Assembly: GCF_007990775.1 (NCBI RefSeq)
Contig: NZ_BJXB01000009.1
Coordinates: forward strand, 132,544-196,543
Reading direction: 5' to 3'
Source: Deinococcus cellulosilyticus NBRC 106333 = KACC 11606
GTDB taxonomy: Bacteria > Deinococcota > Deinococci > Deinococcales > Deinococcaceae
DNA length: 64,000 nucleotides
Of the stretch, positions 33,923 through 43,486 are shown piece by piece (within the stretch, counting starts at the first letter, position 1; the number at the start of each line of letters is the position of its first letter). The notes beneath the pieces were generated by a model. It had not been told where the DNA came from and did not search any database. It saw only the letters and a program-made list of their open reading frames with translations. The position numbers and the translations under genes were made by a program.

Positions 33923-34673
33923 GAAATCCCTCCAGCCTGGACAGGACCTCCCTGACCCTGGTGCGGCACACCAGAAAATCAGCGGTCAATTGATGTCTGC
34001 GCAGAAAGGTGCGCCACTTGCGCTGTCCTGAGGTGCTGCAGCCCCAGGATTCACGGGTGTGAAAGTCCAGAAGCAGGCCCACATCATCTCCCCTGCTGGA
34101 AAAAGCAACCTTGAGGGCAGGATTCAGAAGGTCCAGGTTCATGGGCAGGCCAGCGAGCACCCACAGATCATACAGGTCTTTGGCCCTCCAGCGACCCCTT
34201 CCAAATTCTGCAAGTCCATGCAGCTTCCAGGCGTAAAGGATTTCTGGCAGGCAACTGGGAACAGGCCCCACCTCAGGAATGAAAGCCTGCACTGGAGGAT
34301 GAATCAGGGGGTCTCCGAAGGCAAAATCAATCTGGAAGCACTGGAGGTCCCCATCCTGCACCTGTCCGGTCAGAAAAACCCTCACGCCCGGAAATGCAGT
34401 GTCTTCCCAGATGATTTCTGAACGCTCAAAAAAAAGTTGGGTTGACGGGTCAGGAACAGAGAGGATCTCATGGATCAGACGCAGCAGATCTGCTGAATTA
34501 AAATCACCGAGCACCAGATGATCCAGGTCCACTGGGCGTCTGGCTCCAGGGCACAGGGTGGAGGTGAGCATGGAGCCACGCAGCACCAGTCGGTCCTGTT
34601 CTGGATGCTGGATGGTCCTCCTGAGCCAGCCTTTCAGCAACTCAGGCTCGACTTCCGGGGTGTGGGATGTCAT
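33915..34673 (-). CDS. AbiEii-like nucleotidyltransferase
   Basis: 252 residues. The nucleotidyltransferase signature is LVLRGSMLTS followed by RRPVDLDHLVL, where G33-S34 and D49/D51 would bind nucleotide and metal. A second block GRWRAKDLYDLWVLAG has the Lys-Asp pair typical of the AbiEii/DUF1814 group. AbiEii toxins transfer nucleotides to tRNA ends and usually pair with an AbiEi antitoxin; none is present here. Instead it is sandwiched with ATGA overlap after an RNA ligase and before DUF99. This suggests 3'-end nucleotide addition during RNA repair, or a modified defence module. That is inference. Confidence 0.78.
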   Translation of the reverse strand: MTSHTPEVEPELLKGWLRRTIQHPEQDRLVLRGSMLTSTLCPGARRPVDLDHLVLGDFNSADLLRLIHEILSVPDPSTQLFFERSEIIWEDTAFPGVRVFLTGQVQDGDLQCFQIDFAFGDPLIHPPVQAFIPEVGPVPSCLPEILYAWKLHGLAEFGRGRWRAKDLYDLWVLAGLPMNLDLLNPALKVAFSSRGDDVGLLLDFHTRESWGCSTSGQRKWRTFLRRHQLTADFLVCRTRVREVLSRLEGFHA

Positions 34674-35365
34674 GCGTGCACCTCCTTCGGATAAAGGTTG
34701 AAAACTGGGGGTTCTCCGGTGTGGTCTGACAGGAAACAGCCATCCTGTTTTCCCTGACGGACGAATTTTGCAAGTTGCAGCACCTCCCTGCCACGTTCAA
34801 GGCGGTAAATCACACCTTCTGCTGAATCGATGGCTCCATGGTGCCCGTGCGGCCCCAGGTTTTGCAGTGCTGATGAAATGGACAGTGCTTCACCTGAATG
34901 AAGCAAAGCAGGCGAACAAAAACCTGCGTTATGCACCCGGCTTTTCATCTCCAGCAAGGGCATCCTGTGGCCAGATGCCTCAAAGACATCCAGCACGACC
35001 AGAGGTTCATGGGGCAGGTGATAGCGGGTGCCGTGGGCCACCGGAAGCCATTCAAACACTGCCCTTTCTCCTTCTTTCAGCCAGGAGAATCGGCGCTGGT
35101 TCTGTTCAAGCCAGACAGCAAAAGCCCTGCGGTTGTCATTCAGAGACAGGCTGCACAGCCTGCCTTCCCATCCGTATGCCAGCAGGTCACCCTCGAGCCG
35201 CAGCACAGCCACACAGGTTCCGTCCAGTTTCTCCTGAACGTGCACCAGATCCCCTGGTCGTGCCACCGAGGTGAGCCTCAGGGCCATGCAAGGGTCCAGG
35301 GTGCGGTCTGCAGGTCCGGTGCGTGATCCGGGGAGGTGGGGAATTCTCCCATAAATGCGCTTCAT
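34670..35365 (-). CDS. RNA ligase (Rnl2-like nucleotidyltransferase superfamily)
   Basis: 231 residues. All ligase motifs are visible: I, K46 in QEKLDGTCV (adenylated lysine); III, E105 in AVFEWLP; IV, E183 in AEGVIYRL; V, K200 in QLAKFVR. It has only the catalytic domain plus a short C-terminal tail, smaller than T4 Rnl2. Such enzymes seal 3'-OH and 5'-phosphate RNA ends using ATP. ATG 35365 overlaps the previous stop as ATGA and its own stop overlaps the nucleotidyltransferase start, so translation is tightly coupled. In this operon the substrate is likely a damaged or cleaved structured RNA. Confidence 0.88.
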   Translation of the reverse strand: MKRIYGRIPHLPGSRTGPADRTLDPCMALRLTSVARPGDLVHVQEKLDGTCVAVLRLEGDLLAYGWEGRLCSLSLNDNRRAFAVWLEQNQRRFSWLKEGERAVFEWLPVAHGTRYHLPHEPLVVLDVFEASGHRMPLLEMKSRVHNAGFCSPALLHSGEALSISSALQNLGPHGHHGAIDSAEGVIYRLERGREVLQLAKFVRQGKQDGCFLSDHTGEPPVFNLYPKEVHA

Positions 35366-36033
35366 GCCCCCCACCCCGCATCCAGCTCGATTTGGGTGTC
35401 CAGCACACAGTATTCCATGATGGACTTCTGGCAGGAGAACCCGGCCTGTTCCAGATGGATTCGCAACAGGTCTGCCTGCTCCTGGGCCTGATCCAGCGCA
35501 ACCCCATACATGCGCAAGGTGACAAACCGTTCCTGCCCACCCTCTTTCAGGGTCTTGAAAGCATTGCGGGACAGGTGGGCTCCATGCCCCTGGCAGACCT
35601 GCTGCAAAATCTCCAGATCACCTGTCTCTGGGATCAGGACTTTGCAGTGGTGCTCAAAATAGCGGTTCTGGTCTTCTGTTTTCAGGTCCCTGCTGGTCTG
35701 TGGGGTGATGGCATTCCAGGGAGCAGCCTCCACCTTCACCCGAACCACAGGAAATCCGTGCCCAAGAAAAGCCTCACAAATGCGCTCAACTTCCTGTTGC
35801 ACCTGTTGCAGCGTTCCCTGCACCCGTGAGCAGGTCATGGGCTGGGTGGGCAGGCCCTCATGCAATTCGATCACCAGGGGTTTCACCCTCAGCGTTTTGC
35901 AGAGCTAGGTGAACCCCTGAATCAGCTCCGGGGAAAGAGGGGCGGTGGTGATGTGCAATTCAAACATGTCCTGCTGTTGCAGGCTCAGCATTGCACAATT
36001 TCCATTGTTCAAAACAAAGCAGTCAAGGTTCAT
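35362..36033 (-). pseudogene. Unknown protein gene with in-frame TAG, first gene of RNA ligase operon
   Basis: The frame from ATG 36033 reads MNLDCFVLNNGNCAMLSLQQ, QDMFELHITTAPLSPELIQG, FT, then TAG at 35905-35907 (codon 43), then LCKTLRV and 174 more codons to 35362. Without the stop the protein would be about 223 residues. A CAG-to-TAG change (Gln to stop) is the simplest explanation. The 174-codon part begins at a GTG (35886) with no ribosome site. Features of the body: KPLVIELHEGLPTQPMT, VVRVKVEAAPWN, RYFEHHCKVLIP, LSRNAFKTLKEG. A -10 TACAAT six bases before ATG 36033 fits a leaderless start. I do not recognise a named domain. It may be a true nonsense mutation, read-through or a sequence error. 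Confidence 0.65.
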
Positions 36034-36039
36034 TGCTCA

Positions 36040-36045
36040 ATTGTA
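36040..36045 (-). promoter_or_regulatory. -10 box of the RNA ligase operon
   Basis: TACAAT on the minus strand, six bases before ATG 36033. TTGCA lies about 16 bases further upstream as a possible -35. It supports the long frame as the original gene start. Confidence 0.5.
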
Positions 36046-36111
36046 AAGAGCTGTTCCCCTCTGCAACACGCTTTTTGTGCCTACCATGTCTGGTAGGAAT
36101 GGCTTAACCCG

Positions 36112-36145
36112 CAAATGAAAAGAGCCACCTTGTCTCAGGTGGCTC
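36112..36145 (-). terminator. Terminator of the phytase gene
   Basis: On the minus strand GAGCCACCT-GAGACA-AGGTGGCTC followed by TTTTCATTT, 15 bases past the stop. Confidence 0.85.
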
Positions 36146-36160
36146 CAGGCCTCACTGCAT

Positions 36161-37315
36161 TCATCTGCGAGCAGCGGTCTGGACACTGATCTGCAGGCCC
36201 AGCGCTTCTGCAATGTCGGTCCAGGAGACCAGTTTGAAGTTGGTCTGTCCTTCCACCCCTTTCACGTAACCATCCTGCACCACCAGGAGACCCTGTGGGA
36301 AACGGGGACCGAAGTTGATGCTGCTGACCATCGCACCATCACACTCTTCAGAGCCATCAAGGGAACCCCCAGCCACCTTGAACGAACCCAGGTAACGGTT
36401 ATTCGCCTGGCGGTCATAGACCACAAAAGTGTTGTCCCCCTGGCTGCTGGCAAGCAGGTACCCCTGGCCGTTTCCAGCGTCATAGATGGTCAGGCCTTCC
36501 ACGTCGGCCTCCAGATGCTGTCCTGTGGGTTTGACAGCGTGAATCAGCTGGGGTTGCGCCTGTGCATCCTGCAGGCTCAGTTTCCAGATGCCCACCTTCT
36601 CCTGTCCCATGTAGAGGATGCCGTGGTCGGTGTCCACCACCATGCCTTCCACCTGGGGATCATCCACTTTCTGCTGTGGGAGGTCAATGAAGCGCACGAG
36701 ACGGCTTCCCACGGTTTTCCCATCTGTGACCAGTTCCAGTTCTGCCACACGGCCATGCTTGCGCTGGCTGACAAACACGCGGTATTGGCCTTCACGGGTC
36801 TGGTAGGCGGCAAGGCCATAGGCGGTGTTGGTGCCGTCAGATTTTGCTCCAGCAGCCGTGAACACCAGAGGAATGCCCTGCTGGGTCACCTCTTTGAGCT
36901 TGCGAGAAGCCCGCTGAATTTCAAAAATGGCCAGACGGTCATTCTTGCGGTCTGAAGCTATGGCAAGGTCCACAGTGCGGTTGCCGAGCCTGAATCCGTA
37001 GACCACATCCACATTGTTGTACCGCACATTGCCAGGGTTGATGTCCTGCAGGGTGCGGCCACTGAGGTCAAACACGGTGAGGCCTGCATCCTTGTGGGTG
37101 GCCACCACCATGCTCAGACTCGGGTGGGTGGGGTGCACCCAGATGGCAGGATCATCGGAATCGGCAGGGTCAAGGGCAACTGCCGTTTCATACAGGGCAG
37201 GAATGGAAGGCATCTGTGCATGGGCAGAAAATCCGAACATCAGGGTCAGGGTGATGAGTGCTTTTTTCACAAAAAGGGAGTCCGGGGTGAGAAGCCCATG
37301 GTTTGAACCATGCAT
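36161..37315 (-). CDS. Exported beta-propeller phytase
   Basis: Up to 384 residues. The body shows the 3-phytase propeller: ALDPADSDDPAIWVHP (calcium-binding acidic cluster), RYNNVDVVYGF, AIASDRKNDRLAIFEI, DDPQVEGMVVD, LEADVEGLTIYD and DGSEECDGAMVSS. It releases phosphate from phytate outside the membrane. The signal peptide begins at KKALITLTLMFGFSAHA, so the native start is probably the GTG at 37268-37270, but neither it nor ATG 37315 has a ribosome site. The region just upstream is the left end of an IS200/IS605-type element, so the insertion may have removed the native promoter and start context. Confidence 0.85.
   Translation of the reverse strand: MHGSNHGLLTPDSLFVKKALITLTLMFGFSAHAQMPSIPALYETAVALDPADSDDPAIWVHPTHPSLSMVVATHKDAGLTVFDLSGRTLQDINPGNVRYNNVDVVYGFRLGNRTVDLAIASDRKNDRLAIFEIQRASRKLKEVTQQGIPLVFTAAGAKSDGTNTAYGLAAYQTREGQYRVFVSQRKHGRVAELELVTDGKTVGSRLVRFIDLPQQKVDDPQVEGMVVDTDHGILYMGQEKVGIWKLSLQDAQAQPQLIHAVKPTGQHLEADVEGLTIYDAGNGQGYLLASSQGDNTFVVYDRQANNRYLGSFKVAGGSLDGSEECDGAMVSSINFGPRFPQGLLVVQDGYVKGVEGQTNFKLVSWTDIAEALGLQISVQTAARR
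37297..37312. repeat. Palindrome at the left side of the TnpB element
   Basis: CATGGTT-TG-AACCATG, a seven-base inverted repeat. It may be the left-end hairpin of the IS200/IS605-type element or lie just outside it. Confidence 0.4.
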
Positions 37316-37410
37316 GGGAGGCAGAACCCTGGTGGCGCAGTTGTGCCGATTGCCCTTGCGAAGGCTTCATACTGTTGCCTGATGTTCACATAGCACGGTA
37401 TACTCCTTAT

Positions 37411-38718
<1,308 letters not shown>

Positions 38719-38783
38719 CCGTTGGTCATGACACCGCAGATGTTAGGGGCGCTGCGTCATGCACAGATCAGAACACCAGCGGT

Positions 38784-40064
38784 TCAGCGGTCCAGCAGGA
38801 TCTGGGTTTCTCCGGGCTGCAGCTTCCATTTGCCGCCAGGAATGGTTTTTCCTGTGACCTGTTCGTTCCAGGTCTTTGCCCAGGGCAGGTTCACTTCCTG
38901 TGGGGTTCCAGCGAAGTTGATCAGCACGACCACTTTTTGCTGAGGCGTGAACCGCACAAAAGCTGCGACATTGCGCGGCTGTCCTGCAATCAGGCGCAGG
39001 TCTCCGGTGTGGAGGGCTGGCAGTTTTGCCCTGGTGGTCAGCAGTTTCTGGTAGACCCCTCTCAAGTCCTGGTTTCCTCTGTTCCAGTCCAGCGGTGCAG
39101 GATCAAACAGGCTGGGACGCCCGGTCAGGCCCACTTCCTGGCCTGCGTAGATCAGGGGCACCCCAGGCTCTGTGAGCAGAAGCCCTGCAGCGGCCTTCTG
39201 CTGGAAGTCTGCCGTCAGTTTGCTGGCAATGCGTTCCTGATCGTGGTTCTCCAGATAGCGCAGTTTGGGCACGTTTGGGAAGACGTTCTGGTAATCAAAA
39301 AACCGATTGGCAGAGATCAGGTTGAGGCCTGCCCCCACCACCCTGGACATTCCATCCCAGTCGTAGGACAGGTCAAAGGCACGGTCATGGTAGGGAGCAT
39401 TTCCTGTTTCCGCAAGGAGCAGCACTTCAGGGTTGATGGCTTTCATGGCAATGCGAAACTTCTGCCAGAAGCTGAGGGGAACCCCACTGGAATGGTCTGC
39501 CCGGAACCCATCCACCCCCTGCTTCAACCAGAACTCGCCCACCGAGATCAGAAATTTCTGCACTTCTGGCCTGGAGGTGTCCAGGGCGGCCACATCTGAC
39601 CACTCAGGGTTGGGAGGGATGATTTTCCCCTCTCTGTTTTTCAGAAACCAATCCGGGTGGTCGGTGATCAGGGGGTTGTCCCATGCAGTGTGGTTGAAAA
39701 CGATGTCGATCATCACCTTCAGGCCCAGACGGTGGGCTTCGTCCACATAGGCTTTGAAGTCTTCCAGATTGCCCTGGGCAGGATCAACAGCCGTGTAATC
39801 TTTCACCGAGTAGGGGCTTCCGAGGGTGCCTTTGCGCTCCTTCTCTCCTGTGGGGTAAAAAGGCAGCAGGTAGATGGTGTTCACCCCGAGGTCTTTTGCA
39901 TCTGCCAGGGTGGGAAGGGCAGCCTGAAAGGTTCCCTCTGCCGTGTGGTTGCGAATGAAGACCTGATAGACGGTGGCAGAAGACATCCATTCTGGAACAG
40001 GCAGCATTTCTGCTTTTGCAGGGATGGACAGGGAAAGGCCAATCAACAACAGCCATTTTTTCAT
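38784..40064 (-). CDS. Exported alpha-amylase family enzyme, GH13
   Basis: 426 residues. A signal peptide (MKKWLLLIGLSLSIPAKA) precedes a GH13 barrel with region I DIVFNHTAWD, region II GFRADHSSG (nucleophile Asp), region III LLAETGNAP (acid Glu) and region IV LENHDQERI. The C-terminal beta domain ends the chain (FVRFTPQQKVVVLINFAG). It is short, with no starch-binding domain, and probably cleaves alpha-1,4-glucans or maltodextrins in the periplasm. GAGGAG lies before ATG 40064. The TnpB element lies just past its stop. Confidence 0.9.
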   Translation of the reverse strand: MKKWLLLIGLSLSIPAKAEMLPVPEWMSSATVYQVFIRNHTAEGTFQAALPTLADAKDLGVNTIYLLPFYPTGEKERKGTLGSPYSVKDYTAVDPAQGNLEDFKAYVDEAHRLGLKVMIDIVFNHTAWDNPLITDHPDWFLKNREGKIIPPNPEWSDVAALDTSRPEVQKFLISVGEFWLKQGVDGFRADHSSGVPLSFWQKFRIAMKAINPEVLLLAETGNAPYHDRAFDLSYDWDGMSRVVGAGLNLISANRFFDYQNVFPNVPKLRYLENHDQERIASKLTADFQQKAAAGLLLTEPGVPLIYAGQEVGLTGRPSLFDPAPLDWNRGNQDLRGVYQKLLTTRAKLPALHTGDLRLIAGQPRNVAAFVRFTPQQKVVVLINFAGTPQEVNLPWAKTWNEQVTGKTIPGGKWKLQPGETQILLDR

Positions 40065-40172
40065 GGGAAACTCCTCGGTTTGCGTGTGCAATTTGGATGC
40101 GCTTCCAACAGTTTAAAGGACAGTCCCTGTTTCCTGATGAACTTTTCCCTACACTTGCAGACCCGGCGACTG

Positions 40173-40985
40173 TCACTCTGTATTCACGAACATCTGGGCG
40201 TGCAATTTGCGGTAACTGGATGGAGTGACGCCCTCAAGTTCACGGAACACCCGGCGGAAATAGATCACCTCACGAAATCCACAGGCATGGGCAATGGATT
40301 CGATGGTGTCATGGGTGTTCAACAGCAGCACACAGGCCCTGCGCACCCGGTAACGGTTGATTGCCTCGGTGAGGGTATGCCCATAAACAGATCTGAATGC
40401 GCGTCCAAGGTAGTCGCTATTGTATCCCAGGGCACGGGCGATTCGACTGGAACTGAGCAGTTCTTGGTGGTGCAGGGCAATGTAGGCCTGGGCTTCACTG
40501 GCAATGCGGTTGAGGGAGTTTCTGGGTGCCGCAGGTGTCCCCTCGGAATGGCTCAACCCGGTGAGGATGAGCAGGGCCAGCAGATCACAGGTGATGGGGG
40601 CATGACCAGGGATTTCCTGCTCGTCCAGCAACCGGCGAAAAAGGGCGCTGAGGTGCTCGGGACGCTGCACCTGCACATGCTTCGGCAGCACCATTTCCTG
40701 GGGACCTGCAGTGTCCTGCACATAAAAATGCAACCAGAAGAAAGAGAGTTCCTTCTGGTAGGGCTCAAATCCCCAGTGCCTTTTTCCAGGCAACAGAATC
40801 AGGGCTTCTCCTGCATTCACAGCGTAATGCTTCCCATCTTCAGCAATGAACAGGGTGCCCTCTCGCACAAAGATGACCTCATGAAAATCCACCACCCGGT
40901 CTGGATGGGTGCCCACCCCTCGGGACACAAAGAGGCCTGCCAGATCGCAGCGGATGGGAAGTTGAGGATGCAGGGTCAGGGTCAT
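40173..40985 (-). CDS. AraC-family transcriptional regulator
   Basis: 270 residues. An N-terminal cupin sugar-binding domain (DFHEVIFVREGTLFIAEDG, EALILLPGKRHWG) is joined to a C-terminal double helix-turn-helix (SSSRIARALGYNSDYLGRAF; SIAHACGFREVIYFRRVFRE). It is divergent from the GH127 gene, 218 bases apart, so it probably activates that gene in response to an arabinose-containing sugar. Confidence 0.9.
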   Translation of the reverse strand: MTLTLHPQLPIRCDLAGLFVSRGVGTHPDRVVDFHEVIFVREGTLFIAEDGKHYAVNAGEALILLPGKRHWGFEPYQKELSFFWLHFYVQDTAGPQEMVLPKHVQVQRPEHLSALFRRLLDEQEIPGHAPITCDLLALLILTGLSHSEGTPAAPRNSLNRIASEAQAYIALHHQELLSSSRIARALGYNSDYLGRAFRSVYGHTLTEAINRYRVRRACVLLLNTHDTIESIAHACGFREVIYFRRVFRELEGVTPSSYRKLHAQMFVNTE

Positions 40986-41151
40986 GGGGTAAGAAGTGGT
41001 CGGAATCGGTTTCCTTTTTCAGGTGATCTCAGTCTTGTTCACAGGAATGGAAGGTGTCAAGATGACCTCACAGCAGCAAGCATCTGAATCGACATCTGCA
41101 GGGGCGGGCTGTCGGCTCGCCCTCCACTGGCAGCACTGCCAAACCCTCCCT

Positions 41152-41171
41152 GCGACAGACACTTCTGTCGC
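41152..41171. promoter_or_regulatory. Inverted repeat in the araC-type/GH127 divergent promoter region
   Basis: GCGACAGA-CACT-TCTGTCGC, a perfect eight-base inverted repeat 33 bases before the GH127 start. It is a candidate operator, or a hairpin in the leader; AraC proteins usually bind direct repeats, so assignment to that regulator is uncertain. Confidence 0.45.
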
Positions 41172-41203
41172 GCTGTTCCTGTCGTTTGATTTTTGGAGGA
41201 ACC

Positions 41204-43096
41204 ATGACCCAGACTTCAACCCGCAACATTCAAGTCATTCGCACCGAACACAGCCCGCATGCCCAGTTGCAACCAGTGCCTTTGCAACAGGTTCGTTTGC
41301 AAGATGCTTTCTGGACCCCCAGACGGGAAACCAACCGCCTGAAGACCCTGCCCACCCAATTCCTCAAACTGGAGGAAACCGGATGCCTGAACAACTTCCG
41401 CCGTGCGGCAGGACAGACTGAACTGCATTTTGAAGGTCCCGTTTTTGCAGATTCTGATGCCTACAAGTGGCTGGAAGCTGCAGCCTGGACGCTGGCAGAG
41501 GGCTCAAATCCCGAGCTGCACAGGCAGGTGGATGAACTGGTCTCCCTCATTGAAGGTGCCCAGTGTGCAAACGGCTACCTCAACACCTTTTTCATGTTTG
41601 AGCGGGAAAAAGAACGTTTCACAGAGAGTGGAGCACATGAGCTGTACTGTGCTGGGCACCTGTTTCAGGCTGCAGTGGCCCTGCACCGCACGACAGGAAA
41701 CCCCCGTTTGCTGACCGCCTCGGAAAAGTACGCAAATCACATGGCTGAAATCTTCGGACCTGCTGAACAGGGGAAAAAGCCCTGGGTCGATGGGCATCCA
41801 GAAGTCGAGATGGCTCTGGTGGAACTCTACAGGGAAACTGGGACCAGGCGGTACCTCGACCTTGCGCAGTATTTTCTGGATGCCCGGGGTCATGGACTCG
41901 CCAGAGACAGGGTGTGGGTGTTCTGGGGAAGTTACGGTCAGGACCACAAACCCTTTCGTGACCTGAAAGAGGTCACGGGTCATGCAGTACGCATGGTGTA
42001 CCTGAGTGCAGGAGCCGCTGATCTGGTGCTGGAAACAGGGGAACAGGCGTTAGAAGACGCTCTGGAAGCCCAGTGGCACAACATGACCGAAAAACGCATG
42101 TCCGTCAATGGCGGGATTGGCCCCAGGCATTACACTGAAGGTTTTGGTCTGGATTACGAACTGCCCAGTGAAAGTGCTTACAACGAGACCTGCGCTGCAG
42201 TGGGCTCCATCATGTGGTCCCAGCGGATGCTCTCTTTGACAGGTGAAGTGAAATATGCCGATTTGATTGAGCATCAGCTGTACAATGCCGCCCTGCCCGG
42301 GGTCTCCCTGGATGGACAGTCGTACTTTTACGTGAATCCTCTGGCGGCAGGTTCCGAGCACCGGCGTCAGGGCTGGTTCGGGTGTGCCTGCTGTCCTCCC
42401 AATGCTGCAAGACTCCTCGCCACGCTGCCTGGATACTTTTACAGCACCAGTGAAAGTGCTGTTCATGTGCACCTGTATGCCCAGTCGACCAGTGTCATTG
42501 AACTGCCAGATGGCCCAACAGTCAAAATTGAACAGCAGACGAATTATCCGTGGGATGGGCGTGTGCGTCTGGTGATCGAGGGAACGGGAACGTTCAGCCT
42601 CAATCTGCGCATCCCTGCATGGTGTGAGCAGGCGACAGTCAAGGTGATGGGTGAGGCAGAACAACAGGCACAACAGGGATATTTTCAACTCCAGCGCAAC
42701 TGGCAGGGCAGCACCACCATCGACCTGAATCTGGAGATGCCTGTGCGTTACGTGGTGAGCCATCCCCATGTGATGGACAGCAGCGGCAAAGTCAGTGTTT
42801 TCAGGGGACCTCTGTTGTATTGCGCAGAAGGCACGGATCACGCTACAGATGTGCGGGATCTGGTGTTGCCTGAGGAAACCTCTTTGAAGGTTCAACACCA
42901 CGAACAGCTCAACAATGCAGTGGTGCTGGTGGGGCCAGGCACCTCACAGTTGCAGCAAGGATGGGAGCACAAGCTGTACCGCAATGCCAGAGACCTTCAG
43001 GCTTCAAGGGTTGCTGTAAACATCACGCTTGTCCCTTATTATGCCTGGGCCAATCGGGAAGCAGGACGCATGCAAGTCTGGCTGGATCAGTCCTGA
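41204..43096 (+). CDS. Beta-L-arabinofuranosidase, GH127
   Basis: 630 residues. The zinc-cysteine active site characteristic of GH127 is present: E328 and C330 in NETCAAVGS and C396-C397 in GCACCPPNAARL, with one of the latter cysteines the nucleophile in HypBA1-type enzymes. An (alpha/alpha)6 barrel precedes beta-sandwich domains. It cleaves beta-1,2-linked L-arabinofuranose, as in hydroxyproline-rich plant glycoproteins and some pectin side chains. There is no signal peptide, so substrates are imported first. TGGAGGAACC lies before the ATG. It complements the alpha-specific GH51 and GH43 enzymes of the arabinan cluster. Confidence 0.93.
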   Translation: MTQTSTRNIQVIRTEHSPHAQLQPVPLQQVRLQDAFWTPRRETNRLKTLPTQFLKLEETGCLNNFRRAAGQTELHFEGPVFADSDAYKWLEAAAWTLAEGSNPELHRQVDELVSLIEGAQCANGYLNTFFMFEREKERFTESGAHELYCAGHLFQAAVALHRTTGNPRLLTASEKYANHMAEIFGPAEQGKKPWVDGHPEVEMALVELYRETGTRRYLDLAQYFLDARGHGLARDRVWVFWGSYGQDHKPFRDLKEVTGHAVRMVYLSAGAADLVLETGEQALEDALEAQWHNMTEKRMSVNGGIGPRHYTEGFGLDYELPSESAYNETCAAVGSIMWSQRMLSLTGEVKYADLIEHQLYNAALPGVSLDGQSYFYVNPLAAGSEHRRQGWFGCACCPPNAARLLATLPGYFYSTSESAVHVHLYAQSTSVIELPDGPTVKIEQQTNYPWDGRVRLVIEGTGTFSLNLRIPAWCEQATVKVMGEAEQQAQQGYFQLQRNWQGSTTIDLNLEMPVRYVVSHPHVMDSSGKVSVFRGPLLYCAEGTDHATDVRDLVLPEETSLKVQHHEQLNNAVVLVGPGTSQLQQGWEHKLYRNARDLQASRVAVNITLVPYYAWANREAGRMQVWLDQS

Positions 43097-43429
43097 GCAG
43101 AAACTCACGTTTTGAGCAGGTTGTTGACCAGGGAATGTGCACAATCTATTGCTTTTTCGAACTGTGTGATGCCATACTGAAACATGACCCCCTCCACTGA
43201 AGGCTTATCTGCAGAACATCACAAGAAAGCAAAACGACCCTACGGTAAACCTGAGCTGACCACACAGGGCAAGTGGCAGAACGTCACCCTGCAGACGGGC
43301 AGCGGAATTGGTTTCACCTGCAATCCTTCAAAGCCAGAAACCTGCCAATTTTTCTGAATTGCTGCTCCTGTGAGATGGCCTGTGTCAACAGGATGTACAG
43401 ATGGAAAACCTTCCATACAGATGGCTCAA

Positions 43430-43462
43430 AAAGTGCCTCACACAAGATGTGTGAGGCACTTT
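43430..43462 (-). terminator. Terminator of the PEGA-domain gene (possibly shared)
   Basis: A 14-base perfect stem AAAGTGCCTCACAC / GTGTGAGGCACTTT, five-base loop. On the minus strand it is followed by TTTGAG. It also suits the end of the GH127 transcript. The 43097-43429 stretch shows no gene or other structure. Confidence 0.8.
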
Positions 43463-43486
43463 GATTCAAAGGCTTGAAAGCAGGGT

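Noticed and set aside
39657..41087. Long plus-strand open frame (about 476 codons) opposite the GH13 and AraC genes
   Set aside because: It lies antisense to two genes with clear families and intact motifs; composition is that of a shadow frame and it spans their intergenic region without a ribosome site.
43273..43464. Plus-strand frame of 63 codons after GH127
   Set aside because: No ribosome site; its end is the hairpin of the convergent terminator.
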